In this document: piece by piece, positions 26,601 through 33,988 of the stretch | Position numbering within the stretch: the stretch's first letter is position 1 | How the letters are laid out: the number at the start of each line of letters is the position of its first letter | Assembly: GCA_041920565.1 (NCBI GenBank) | Contig: JBHGXS010000038.1 | Location: 5,586-69,585, forward strand | Length of the DNA stretch: 64,000 nt | Direction of reading: 5' to 3' | DNA from: JAGHKQ01 sp041920565 | Lineage (GTDB): Bacteria > Bacillota > Bacilli > Bacillales > Bacillaceae_G | Notes under the pieces: generated by a model | Database searches by the model: none | Seen by the model: the letters and a program-made list of their open reading frames with translations, nothing else | Told to the model about the DNA's origin: nothing | Translations under genes and position numbers: made by a program

Positions 26601-26824
26601 TTCGCCCGATTTTAATGACTGCACTCGCCACTATCGGGGCCCTTATCCCATTGGCATTGGGTATGGAAGGAGGCGGCCTTGTTTCCAGAGGCCTTGGCGT
26701 TACGGTAATCGGCGGATTGACAAGTTCCACATTATTGACTCTTGTCATTGTGCCGATTGTATATGAAACATTAATGAAGCTTCGCGGGAAGATAAGAAGA
26801 ACGAAACAGACAAAGGCGGCATAA
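23678..26824 (+). CDS. swrC: RND-family efflux transporter SwrC (AcrB/HAE1 type)
   Basis: 1048 residues from a TTG at 23678, eight bases after AAAGGAG; this makes MKGIINFSLKNKLAVW, the standard RND start. An upstream in-frame TTG at 23657 has no ribosome site. Twelve transmembrane helices in two halves flank two large external loops. TM4 has the proton-relay Asp residues (MTVAIGRVVDDSIVVIENIYRR). SwrC of B. subtilis exports surfactin and is needed for swarming; no surfactin genes are in this window, so the substrate here is open. Terminator at 26848. Confidence 0.94.
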   Translation: MKGIINFSLKNKLAVWLLTLIVTIAGLYAGTNMKLETLPDINTPLVTVTTMYPGAAPQEVADKITEPIEQRVKNLPGVDVVSSTSLANASSIQIEYDYSKDMDKAVTEVKEALGKIELPEGAQSPDISRLSFNAFPVISFSVTDKTKSLAELTDLVEKEVVPQLEGLDEVSSVTIAGQHVEEVQLAFKEDELKKYGLSADTVQNIIKGSAVSVPAGLYSFADKEKAVVVDGNITTLEDLENISIPVTAGGAQQPIQGQRIGTPSQAQASQTKPGGAVPPSIPSVKLKDIADVKVVGKAESISRTNGEESIGIQVVKSADANTVNVVNAVKDKLKEMEKDNKGLKAVPIFDQGKPIEESVNTMLNKALVGAVFAVIIILLFLRDIKSTIISIISIPLSLLIAILILKEMDISLNIMTLGAMTVAIGRVVDDSIVVIENIYRRMSLSTETLTGRDLIRESTRQMFIPIMSSTIVTIAVFLPLGLVKGPVGELFLPFALTIVFALLASLLVAITVVPMMAHSLFKKGISHKNNHAEKPNKLAGGYKKVLNWALNHKFITFGLAILLLAGSFFLVPLIGVSFIPSDQEKMIVATYSPAPGEKTEQVQDMAAKAEKYFQDKKDVETIQYSVGGGNPMNPAATNQALFFVKYNDDTENFAKEQEQVLKDLEKMSSKGEWGYQDVSSSGSNNAITLFVYGDSMEEIQPIVSDITDILKKDDTFTNIDSSIAEAYDQYTLVADQEKLSKLGLTAGQVGMALVNTGQQPAVTTVKKDGKELNVYVETKKEEYKTIADLENKTIQSPLGVEVPLKEVVTVKEGKSPDTITRRDGKLYAQVTAEITTDDVAKASADLKKKVDKLDIPSTAEISFGGVTEQINESFTQLGLAMLAAIAIVYFVLVVTFGGGLAPFAILFSLPFTIIGGLVALFIADETISISALIGALMLIGIVVTNAIVLIDRVIQNENKGLSTREALLEAGATRLRPILMTALATIGALIPLALGMEGGGLVSRGLGVTVIGGLTSSTLLTLVIVPIVYETLMKLRGKIRRTKQTKAA

Positions 26825-26847
26825 TTTACACATGGATGCCAATGATA

Positions 26848-26880
26848 GGGGATTAACATAAAAATGTTAGTCCCCTTTTT
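26848..26880 (+). terminator. Terminator of swrC
   Basis: GGGGATTAACAT, loop AAAA, ATGTTAGTCCCC with one G-T pair, then TTTTT. Confidence 0.85.
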
Positions 26881-26996
26881 ATTTAGGAATGTGTTTTTAT
26901 CCCTTTTGTCATCCATGCCGTTTGAAATGAAATACTGTGGAAGGGTAACCTCGTGCTCAGTCCTTATGCTTTCTTTTTTTGCATGATTTCCAGTTA

Positions 26997-27035
26997 AATT
27001 GTACGAAAATGATAATAATTGCACCAAGCACAATA
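26997..27035 (+). repeat. Two isolated AATTGCACC half-units
   Basis: AATTGTACG at 26997 and AATTGCACC at 27017, exactly 20 bp apart. The spacer AAAATGATAAT is the same as in the first half-unit of array 3 at 49722. About 30 bp beyond lies the terminator of the 27069 gene, the same placement as the full arrays. Confidence 0.75.
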
Positions 27036-27059
27036 TACAAAATAGTTGCCTCCATATAA

Positions 27060-27082
27060 AAAGACAGCCTACTCGCTGTCTT
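27060..27082 (-). terminator. Terminator overlapping the end of the 27069 gene
   Basis: AAGACAGC / GCTGTCTT stem including the stop codon region, followed by TTTTATATGG on the minus strand. Confidence 0.75.
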
Positions 27083-27308
27083 CCTCTCGAACAGTGCCCA
27101 CAAACGCGGAGCCTTGCCTCTCTTTTAACCAATCAATGAATTCGTTCATAAATTCTTCCCTGTCCATATATGTATGAACAACGCCTTCTATTTTCAAATG
27201 TCTCGGCTTCGACGGCTTTATGCGATTCACCGCAATGCGCTTCATAATTTTCTCGTATTGATCCATAGTTTCCACTAAGGAGTTTTTATCTTTGTCTTCA
27301 TACCTCAT
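27069..27308 (-). CDS. Small conserved-looking hypothetical protein
   Basis: 79 residues, highly charged: MRYEDKDKNSLVETMDQYEK, KIEGVVHTYMDREEFMNEFI and DWLKERQGSAFVGTVREEDSE. AAAGGAGG eight bases before the ATG and a terminator at its end make a real single gene likely. It looks like a soluble alpha/beta protein with no cysteine or signal peptide. I do not recognise the family. Confidence 0.7.
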   Translation of the reverse strand: MRYEDKDKNSLVETMDQYEKIMKRIAVNRIKPSKPRHLKIEGVVHTYMDREEFMNEFIDWLKERQGSAFVGTVREEDSE

Positions 27309-27397
27309 ATACCCTACCTCCTTTGTTCCATTTTAACAGAAGAGCGTAAAAAATAGATTAGAAAAAAAGCTGCTATGCAATATTGGTATATATGGTA

Positions 27398-27814
27398 CTA
27401 CAATACTTTCAAGAGTCGATCAAATGCAGCAAGATTACACTGCCACTCTAAATATTGTTTTACTTCTTTTAGCGAGCACCATACAAACGCTTCATATTCG
27501 TTTGATAATTCTATGCGCTGTGCTCGTTTTACCTCTACACCAAAACAGATATCTTTCATCGTTATCGGCATATTATTTTTTGTAGTTTGAAAGGTAAATG
27601 AGAATTGTAAATCTATTATTTTTATAATATCTATTAAACCAGTCTCTTCCCATAATTCTCGTTTCACCGCTTGCATTGCCTCTTCGTTCCGTTCTACTCC
27701 GCCGCTGACTGGCTGCCAAAACCCGCCTTTTTCTTCTTTCCGTTTTAGTAAAAGAAAGGTAAGTTCCGGATTTTTAGCATAAACAAAGGCTTGTATATTC
27801 ACTCTCCCTATCAT
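27398..27814 (-). CDS. Nudix hydrolase
   Basis: 138 residues from the ATG at 27814, following AAAGGGATAG; an in-frame ATG five codons upstream lies at the ribosome site. The Nudix box is complete: GGVERNEEAMQAVKRELWEETGL. The flanking FWQPVSGGVE and the overall length resemble the dihydroneopterin triphosphate / dNTP pyrophosphohydrolases (NudB-like), but the substrate cannot be read from sequence. It ends 90 bp before the small gene at 27308 and starts 75 bp beyond repeat array 2. Confidence 0.87.
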   Translation of the reverse strand: MIGRVNIQAFVYAKNPELTFLLLKRKEEKGGFWQPVSGGVERNEEAMQAVKRELWEETGLIDIIKIIDLQFSFTFQTTKNNMPITMKDICFGVEVKRAQRIELSNEYEAFVWCSLKEVKQYLEWQCNLAAFDRLLKVL

Positions 27815-27888
27815 ATCTATCCCTTTCATAGAAAAAATTGAAACCGTGCTCAGCGCTTTTTTGTTCTAGCACATCCAAACATGGTACG

Positions 27889-28196
27889 AATTGCGCGAAA
27901 TTCGCAATAATCGCACCAAACCAGCACAAAATTGCACGATATTCACAATAATTGCACCAAACCAGCACAAAATTGCACGAAACTCACAATAATTGCACCA
28001 AAACTACAGACAATTGCACCAAATTCACAATAATTGCACCAAAACTACAGACAATTGCACGAAATTCACAATAATTGCACCAAAACTACAGACAATTGCA
28101 CCAAATTCACAATATTACACCAAAACTACAGACAATTGCACGATATTCACAATAATTGCACCAAAACTACAGACAATTGCACGAAACTCACGAATA
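27889..28196 (+). repeat. AATTGCACC tandem array 2 (15 half-units)
   Basis: Half-units start at 27889, 27909, 27930, 27950, 27971, 27991, 28012, 28032, 28053, 28073, 28094, 28114 (one A lost), 28134, 28154 and 28175. Long half-units carry spacer AAACCAGCACAA (twice), then AAAACTACAGAC (the rest); short ones carry variants of AAATTCACAAT. Steps alternate 20 and 21 bp. The left flank (27841-27888) has GTGCTCAG ... TTTTTTGTTCTAGCACAT, similar to the flank of array 3. Confidence 0.92.
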
Positions 28197-28213
28197 ATTT
28201 CTCCATAATAAAA

Positions 28214-28260
28214 TCCCCATCACATAAAATCCCCATCACGGCGCTGCACTGTGATAGGGG
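28214..28260. terminator. Hairpin beyond acsA, shared with the ytgP terminator
   Basis: CCCCATCAC ... GTGATAGGGG around GGCGCTGCACT; ATTTTATG follows on the minus strand. The inner part (GCGCT, GCACTGTG) recurs in the ytgP terminator at 58975-59001. CCCCATCAC is also duplicated at 28215-28223. Confidence 0.6.
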
Positions 28261-28283
28261 AATTATGATTTCTTGTCTTTTAA

Positions 28284-28316
28284 AGAAAGCCCGAATCCAG
28301 AGGATTCGAGCTCGTT
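28284..28316 (-). terminator. Terminator of acsA
   Basis: AGCCCGAATCC (28288-28298), loop AGA, GGATTCGAGCT (28302-28312); TTCTTTAAAA follows on the minus strand. Confidence 0.8.
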
Positions 28317-28318
28317 TA

Positions 28319-30037
28319 TTAATCTTCCATCGTGGAAAGGTCGCCCGTCGGCAAGTTCAATTCCCAAGCCTTCAATACGCGGCGCATGATTTTACCGCTT
28401 CGCGTCTTAGGAAGCTTGTCGCGGAACTCGATTTGACGGGGAGCCGCATGAGCTGCCAAGCCTTTCTTCACGAATTGACGGATGTCTTCTTTTAAGTCTT
28501 CGGATGCTTCATAGCCTGTGCGCAGCGCAATGAACGCCTTAATGATTTCCCCGCGGACAGGGTCCGGAATGCCGATAACACCTGCTTCCGCAACAGCCGG
28601 ATGCTCAACAAGCTTGCTTTCTACTTCAAACGGTCCCACGCGCTCGCCGGACGTCATGATGACATCGTCGATGCGGCCTTGGAACCAGAAGTAGCCGTCT
28701 GCATCCATGTAAGCGGAATCGCCGGATACATACCAATCGCCAGGCATGAAGTAAGACTTATATTTTTGCGGGTTGTTCCAAATCGTGTACATCATGGACG
28801 GCCAGCCCTTCTTAATCGCAAGGTTGCCCATTGTGTACGGAGGAAGCTCATTTCCTTCGTTATCCACGATTGCCGCTTTTACGCCAGGAATCGGTTTTCC
28901 CATAGAGCCCGGACGGATTTCCATGCACGGATAGTTACAGATGAGCTGCGCACCTGTTTCTGTCATCCACCATGTATCGTGAATGCGAAGGTGGAAGACT
29001 TTCATTCCCCAACGCACTACTTCCGGATTTAACGGTTCACCAACGCTTAAAATGTGGCGCAAGGAGGATAAATCATATTTATTGATAACAGCTTCTCCCG
29101 CTCCCATTAACATACGGAAGGCAGTCGGAGCGCTGTACCATACCGTTACGCCATAGTCTTGAATCGTTTCGTACCATGCGTCAGGGCTGAAACGCCCCCC
29201 TAGGATTACGTTGGAGGAACCTGTAAGCCACGGACCGAAAATGCCATAAGATGTTCCTGTTATCCACCCCGGGTCAGCCGTACACCAATATACATCGTCC
29301 TCTTTTAAGTCCAGCACCCATTTTGCCGTTTGATAATGCTGAATCATCGCATTCTGTACATGCAGCACGCCTTTTGGCTTCCCGGTAGAACCGGACGTAT
29401 AATGTAAAATCAAGCCGTCTTCACGTCCAAGCCATTGAATATCAAGCTTTTTGGAAGCTTGTTCAAACAACGGGTTGTAATGAACAACCTTTCCTCCTTC
29501 TTCTACATGATCGCCAACAAGAAATACTATTTTTAACGCAGGCAGGTCATTTAACGGAACACGGCTCAAGAGTTCCGGCGTTGTGATCAACACTTTCGCT
29601 TCGCTGTCCTCTAAGCGGTCGCGCACCGCGCCTTCCATAAACGCTTCAAACAGCGGGCCTACAATAGCGCCTAATTTTAATGCGCCAAGTAAAGCAAAGT
29701 ATAATTCAGGAGAACGCGGCATGAAAATGAAGACGCGGTCGCCCTTTTCAACATCTCCGTATGTTTTTAATACGTTTCCTGCCTTATTCGACAATTCCAT
29801 CATTTCTTTGAATGTATATTTTTCTTTTCGATTGCCGTCTTGATAGTATAGAGCAACTTTATTTTTCAGGTGGGATTTTGCATGCTTGTCTATCGCTTCA
29901 TATGCCATATTCACTCGGCCAGTTTCGTACCAAGAAAAGTTCTTTTCTGCTTCTTTCCAGTCAAAGTTTTGATAAGTTTCTTCATAGTTTACTAGATTGT
30001 TTTCTCCTTTAATAATAGGAAGCGCTTCCACTTTCAT
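28319..30037 (-). CDS. acsA: Acetyl-CoA synthetase
   Basis: 572 residues from the ATG at 30037 (GGAGGGAGATTTTTACA upstream), the same length as B. subtilis AcsA. ANL superfamily: LHYTSGSTGKPKGVLHVQ, the acetate-pocket segment WWMTETGAQ, VSGDSAYMDADGYFWFQGR and the acetylatable catalytic lysine in LPKTRSGKIMRR near the C-terminus. It converts acetate, ATP and CoA into acetyl-CoA. In B. subtilis that lysine is acetylated by AcuA and deacetylated by AcuC or SrtN; the genes are divergent here as there. Facing promoters are at 30075-30176. Confidence 0.97.
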   Translation of the reverse strand: MKVEALPIIKGENNLVNYEETYQNFDWKEAEKNFSWYETGRVNMAYEAIDKHAKSHLKNKVALYYQDGNRKEKYTFKEMMELSNKAGNVLKTYGDVEKGDRVFIFMPRSPELYFALLGALKLGAIVGPLFEAFMEGAVRDRLEDSEAKVLITTPELLSRVPLNDLPALKIVFLVGDHVEEGGKVVHYNPLFEQASKKLDIQWLGREDGLILHYTSGSTGKPKGVLHVQNAMIQHYQTAKWVLDLKEDDVYWCTADPGWITGTSYGIFGPWLTGSSNVILGGRFSPDAWYETIQDYGVTVWYSAPTAFRMLMGAGEAVINKYDLSSLRHILSVGEPLNPEVVRWGMKVFHLRIHDTWWMTETGAQLICNYPCMEIRPGSMGKPIPGVKAAIVDNEGNELPPYTMGNLAIKKGWPSMMYTIWNNPQKYKSYFMPGDWYVSGDSAYMDADGYFWFQGRIDDVIMTSGERVGPFEVESKLVEHPAVAEAGVIGIPDPVRGEIIKAFIALRTGYEASEDLKEDIRQFVKKGLAAHAAPRQIEFRDKLPKTRSGKIMRRVLKAWELNLPTGDLSTMED

Positions 30038-30074
30038 TGTAAAAATCTCCCTCCTCATATGTATTCTACCTTCT

Positions 30075-30104
30075 ATTATACTGCATACAATTCCAAATTT
30101 TCAG
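30075..30104 (-). promoter_or_regulatory. Promoter of acsA
   Basis: Minus strand CTGAAA (30104-30099), 18-bp spacer, TATAAT (30080-30075). Confidence 0.65.
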
Positions 30105-30147
30105 TATTTTTTATCATTTTTATACACTTTTTACTGACAAATTTCGA

Positions 30148-30176
30148 TTAACACCGCACGAAATATGCGTTACTAT
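30148..30176 (+). promoter_or_regulatory. Promoter of acuABC
   Basis: TTAACA (30148-30153), 17-bp spacer, TACTAT (30171-30176), 69 bp before the acuA ATG. I found no clear CcpA operator between the two divergent promoters. Confidence 0.5.
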
Positions 30177-30244
30177 TAGAAATGAGAAGGGTTTTCAATC
30201 TACGATTGGCTTCTTAACTTGCCAAGGGCGGTGATACAAAATCT

Positions 30245-30877
30245 ATGATTCATAAAAAAATATACAACGCAACAACAGTAAAAACGCCAAAAGGCACTCT
30301 TATTGTAGAAGGTCCTGTGCCGACTCATAAATTAGAAAATTACAAGTTTCACGAAGATTTAACAGCGTTTCGTCCGGCTCCCCAGCAATATAAAGCCGTG
30401 ATCGATATTTCGAAGCTCCCGGAAGCTCGCATTATCGTGGCACGTCTTGACGATCTCATCATCGGATATGTCACATACCTCTATCCGGATCCGCTGGAGC
30501 GTTGGTCACAAGGCAATATGGAAAATTTGATTGAACTTGGAGCCGTAGAAGTGATTCCCGCATTTCGCGGCTATTCGGTCGGCAAAACGATGCTTCAAGT
30601 GTCCATGATGGATGACAACATGGAAGACTACATTATCATTACAACAGAATATTATTGACATTGGGATTTAAAAGGAACAGGCTTGAACGTTTGGGACTAT
30701 CGCAAGGTAATGGAAAAAATGATGAACGCCGGCGGATTGGAATGGATGGCAACAGACGATCCGGAAATTTGCTCGCACCCGGCTAACTGCCTGATGGTGC
30801 GAATCGGCAAACGGGTGGATCAAGATTCCATTCACAAGTTCGATCGCTTGCGCTTTCAAAATCGATTTATGTATTAG
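30245..30877 (+). pseudogene. acuA: acuA, protein acetyltransferase, interrupted by in-frame TGA
   Basis: If the TGA at 30656-30658 is read as an amino acid, the frame from ATG 30245 to TAG 30877 encodes 210 residues, the length of B. subtilis AcuA. The TGA is codon 138, between TTEYY and HWDLKGTGLNVWDYRKV, where the family has tryptophan (YYWHWD), so a TGG to TGA change fits. Both sides keep good coding sequence (GNAT motif VIPAFRGYSVGKTMLQVS before; HPANCLMVRIGKRV after). AcuA acetylates and inactivates AcsA. The first fragment of 137 residues lacks the C-terminal part. It is a recent pseudogene, a leaky UGA, or a sequencing error. Confidence 0.85.
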
Positions 30878-30891
30878 GTGGGAGGTTCAGC

Positions 30892-31539
30892 ATGATTGTA
30901 GAAGAAATTATGAACCAAAATGTCACGACTTTGCGCCCTTCAGATACAATTGAAATGGCGCTTCGCACATTAACGGAAAAATGTATTCGGCACATCCCCA
31001 TCACGAACGAACAGCACGAAGTGGTCGGAATCATTTCCGACCGCGATGTCCGCGATGCCAGCCCGTCCATTTTTGACACGAATGTTTCCATGGATGCACT
31101 TCATCAGCCGATTGAGCGCATTATGACTACGGATGTAATTACTTGTCATCCATTGGATTTCGTGGAAGAAATCGCAACGATTTTTTATGATAACCGAATC
31201 GGCTGCCTTCCTGTTACGAAAGAAGGAAAGCTTGTCGGCATCATAACGGAATCTACCGTGCTTCACACCCTTGTTAAGCTGACAGGTGCTCATCAGCCAA
31301 GTTCGCAAATGGAAATCAAGGTAAAAAACGAACCGGGTATATTAGGAAAGGTTGTAAGCGTATTCAGCAAAAAGAATATTAATATCGTGAGCGTGCTTGT
31401 ATACCCTCACAAAGATGAATCGTATAAAGTATTGGTATTCCGCATTCAAACGATGAATCCCCTGCACATCATTCATGAATTGCGCGAAGAAGGCTATGAT
31501 GTCTTATGGCCGAACATAACGGGGATTTCTCATGCCTAG
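30892..31539 (+). CDS. acuB: Acetoin utilization protein AcuB (CBS-CBS-ACT)
   Basis: 215 residues. Two CBS domains (MIVEEIMNQNVTTLRPSDT..., PIERIMTTDVITCHPLDFVEE...) at about 1-135 followed by an ACT-like domain (KVKNEPGILGKVVSVFSKKN). CBS pairs bind adenine nucleotides and ACT domains small ligands, so AcuB is likely a sensor for the acu system; its exact action is not known. GGTGGGAGG precedes the ATG. It overlaps acuC by eight bases, which implies coupled translation. Confidence 0.93.
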   Translation: MIVEEIMNQNVTTLRPSDTIEMALRTLTEKCIRHIPITNEQHEVVGIISDRDVRDASPSIFDTNVSMDALHQPIERIMTTDVITCHPLDFVEEIATIFYDNRIGCLPVTKEGKLVGIITESTVLHTLVKLTGAHQPSSQMEIKVKNEPGILGKVVSVFSKKNINIVSVLVYPHKDESYKVLVFRIQTMNPLHIIHELREEGYDVLWPNITGISHA

Positions 31540-32701
31540 CAGCGCGTTCATTTACTCGGATGACTTTCAGGGCTATCGCTTCAGCCCTGAACATCCTTTT
31601 AACCAATTGAGGGTCAAGCTCGTCTATGATTTACTGCAAAACGGGGGATTCATTACAGCTTCACAAGTTATACCTCCAAGAATGGCAACAGATGAAGAAA
31701 TTGCACTGATTCATGATCGAGACTATATCGACGCTGTAAAACGGGCCGGAGAAGGAAAGATTGATAAACAATTGGCATTGCAATACGGATTGGGTACGGA
31801 TGACACCCCTATGTTTCAAGGCATGCATGAAGCAAGCGCGCTTCTCGTCGGGGGTACTTTGACAGCCGTGGATTATGTATTGGAAGGAAAAGCGGAGCAT
31901 GCCATAAATTTAGGCGGCGGACTGCATCATGGCTTCCGAGGCAAAGCTTCCGGCTTTTGCATTTATAACGACAGTTCGATTGCGATTAAATACATTCAAC
32001 AAAAATACGGACTTCGCGTGATGTACATTGATACGGATGCCCATCATGGAGATGGGGTGCAATGGGCGTTTTATGATGACCCTACAGTCTGCACCGTATC
32101 CATTCATGAAACGGGACGTTATTTGTTTCCGGGTACAGGGGCAGTAAATGAGCGGGGACAAGGGGCCGGATACGGTTACTCTTTTAATGTGCCGCTGGAT
32201 GCTTTTACGGAGGACGAATCATTTTTAGATGTGTATCGTTCCTTGATTCGTGAAGTAGCAGCCTATTTCAAACCGGATGTAATCGTAACACAAAATGGGG
32301 CAGATGCCCATTACTATGACCCGCTCACCCATCTGTGCTCCACTATTGAAATTTATCGTGAAATTCCGAAGCTCGCTCATGAAATTGCGCATGAATACTG
32401 CAACGGAAGATGGATCGCAGTAGGCGGCGGCGGCTACGACATATGGAGGGTGGTTCCGCGTGCATGGTCACTCATTTGGCTGGAAATGAACAATATTCGC
32501 GATGTGACCGGAATGCTGCCGTTAGAATGGATTGAAGCGTGGAAAGAGAAAGCTGCGACACCGATCGCGATGAAGTGGGAAGACCCCGAGGATATGTACA
32601 AACCGATTCCGCGCAAAAAGGAAATCGAAGAGAAAAATAAGCTGACGGTGAGAAAGTCTTTGGAAATAATTCGGAATAATATAAAAAATTCTTTGTATTA
32701 A
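31532..32701 (+). CDS. acuC: Protein deacetylase AcuC (class I HDAC-like)
   Basis: 389 residues, arginase/deacetylase fold. Zinc and charge-relay motifs: INLGGGLHHGFRGKASGFC, MYIDTDAHHGDGVQWAFY and QNGADAHYYDPLTHL, plus VGGGGYDIWRVVPRAW. AcuC removes the acetyl group from AcsA and so reactivates it. The gene looks intact although its counterpart acuA is interrupted. It converges on ccpA with a near-perfect shared terminator; in B. subtilis motP and motS lie between acuC and ccpA, but not here. Confidence 0.95.
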   Translation: MPSSAFIYSDDFQGYRFSPEHPFNQLRVKLVYDLLQNGGFITASQVIPPRMATDEEIALIHDRDYIDAVKRAGEGKIDKQLALQYGLGTDDTPMFQGMHEASALLVGGTLTAVDYVLEGKAEHAINLGGGLHHGFRGKASGFCIYNDSSIAIKYIQQKYGLRVMYIDTDAHHGDGVQWAFYDDPTVCTVSIHETGRYLFPGTGAVNERGQGAGYGYSFNVPLDAFTEDESFLDVYRSLIREVAAYFKPDVIVTQNGADAHYYDPLTHLCSTIEIYREIPKLAHEIAHEYCNGRWIAVGGGGYDIWRVVPRAWSLIWLEMNNIRDVTGMLPLEWIEAWKEKAATPIAMKWEDPEDMYKPIPRKKEIEEKNKLTVRKSLEIIRNNIKNSLY

Positions 32702-32729
32702 AAAAGCTCGTGAATTTCACGAGCTTTTT
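32701..32729. terminator. Bidirectional terminator between acuC and ccpA
   Basis: AAAAAGCTCGTGAA-T-TTCACGAGCTTTTT, a perfect 14-bp inverted repeat serving both converging genes. Confidence 0.95.
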
Positions 32730-32731
32730 CT

Positions 32732-33733
32732 CTATTCTCTTGTTGATTTACGGAATTGAATACGGTGCGGAAGAATAACCGTATGGTCTTCTACCGTTTC
32801 TTTGTTCATATATTTCGTTAATAAACGCATCGCAACGGCTCCGATATCATACATCGGCTGCACAACTGTAGAAAGCTGCGGGCGTATCATCAGCGCCAAA
32901 CGCGTGTTGTCAAAGCCGATTACTTCCACATCATTTGGAATATGAACGCCCTTATCCTGTGCGCCGTGAATGATTCCTAACGCCATTTCATCAGAAGATA
33001 CAAATACTGCCGTCGGTTTGTCCTGCAGTTCCCATAGCTTGTCAAATGCTTCTATACCGGAATCATATGTATAGTCGCCTTCTACCACAAGCTCTTCATC
33101 AAAGGCCACGCCTGCTTCTTCTAATGCGCGCTTATATCCTTGCAGCTTTTTCACTTCAGCTGCCGCGTGCTCAGATTGTCCAGATACAAATGCAATGCGA
33201 GTATGCTCTTTATCCAACAAGTGCTTTGTTGCATCATATGCACCTTGCTCATAGTTGATATTAACGGATGGAATCGTGCCTTGGTTGTCAAAAGAGGCAG
33301 CCAATACGATCGGCACCGGAGACTTTTTGAACTCTGCCACATGCTCCTCCGTAATGTTTTCGCTCATGAATACAATACCATCTACTTGCTTGCCAAGCAT
33401 TGTATTCAATAAATGCATCTCTTTTTCTTTATTTTGGTCGGAGTTGCTTAAGATAATGTTGTACTTGTACATTGTCGCGACATCTTCAATTCCGCGCGCA
33501 AGCTCTGCATAGAAGATATTGGAGATGTCCGGGATAATAACGCCGACTGTCGTCGTTTTTTTGCTTGCCAATCCGCGAGCTACCGCATTCGGGCGATAGC
33601 CGAGACGCTCGATTGCCTCTAATACTTTTTTACGTGTCGTCGGTTTGACGTTCGGGTTGCCGTTTACTACGCGTGATACTGTAGCCATGGAAACGTTGGC
33701 TTCGCGGGCTACATCATATATTGTAACGTTCAT
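32732..33733 (-). CDS. ccpA: Catabolite control protein A
   Basis: 333 residues from the ATG at 33733, nine bases after AAAGGAG. LacI family: DNA-binding NVTIYDVAREANVSMATVSR, hinge helix RPNAVARGLASKKTTTVGV, and the PBP-like core with AASFDNQGTIPSVNI and VFVSSDEMALGIIHG. With HPr-Ser46-P it binds cre sites and controls carbon metabolism, including acsA, acu and ackA in B. subtilis. aroA lies upstream, the order seen in Bacillus. Confidence 0.97.
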   Translation of the reverse strand: MNVTIYDVAREANVSMATVSRVVNGNPNVKPTTRKKVLEAIERLGYRPNAVARGLASKKTTTVGVIIPDISNIFYAELARGIEDVATMYKYNIILSNSDQNKEKEMHLLNTMLGKQVDGIVFMSENITEEHVAEFKKSPVPIVLAASFDNQGTIPSVNINYEQGAYDATKHLLDKEHTRIAFVSGQSEHAAAEVKKLQGYKRALEEAGVAFDEELVVEGDYTYDSGIEAFDKLWELQDKPTAVFVSSDEMALGIIHGAQDKGVHIPNDVEVIGFDNTRLALMIRPQLSTVVQPMYDIGAVAMRLLTKYMNKETVEDHTVILPHRIQFRKSTRE

Positions 33734-33949
33734 CAACATTCACTCCTTTATGATTATTGTTGTTATGTATCAGTTAGATAATAATTTCACAAAATGGAAT
33801 AGACGAATAGAATTCAAAAATTTCAAGTGCATGCAAGTCCTTTTTTATCATACGACACAAGCACTGTGCAGACAATATTTTCCCTCAAATATACCAAAAA
33901 AATTCTTATTTTTCATCAATAAATCGGAATATTTCTTACTGATATAACC

Positions 33950-33982
33950 GAGAAAAGCCTATGCAGAGGAATTGCATAGGCT
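33950..33982 (-). terminator. Terminator of aroA
   Basis: AGCCTATGCA (33956-33965), loop GAGGAAT, TGCATAGGCT (33973-33982), with TTTTCTC on the minus strand. Confidence 0.85.
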
Positions 33983-33988
33983 CTTTTC

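Noticed and set aside
27930..28180. DnaA-box-like ATATTCACA in the short spacer of array 2
   Set aside because: It matches TTATNCACA at 8 of 9 at best, drops in array 3 and is lost in arrays 1 and 4, so it is not a general property of the arrays.
27993..28495. Open frames with periodic peptides (NNCTKTTDNCTK type) in array 2 and its flank
   Set aside because: They arise because 41-bp repeats leave some frames open; no ribosome site and composition follows the repeat.
30183..30197. cre-like TGAGAAGGGTTTTCA between acsA and acuA
   Set aside because: It lacks the central CG and has the wrong spacing for a CcpA site; too weak to call.
30656..30658. Selenocysteine at the acuA TGA
   Set aside because: The family has Trp at this place, no SECIS-like hairpin was evident, and Bacillus lacks the usual Sec system as far as known.
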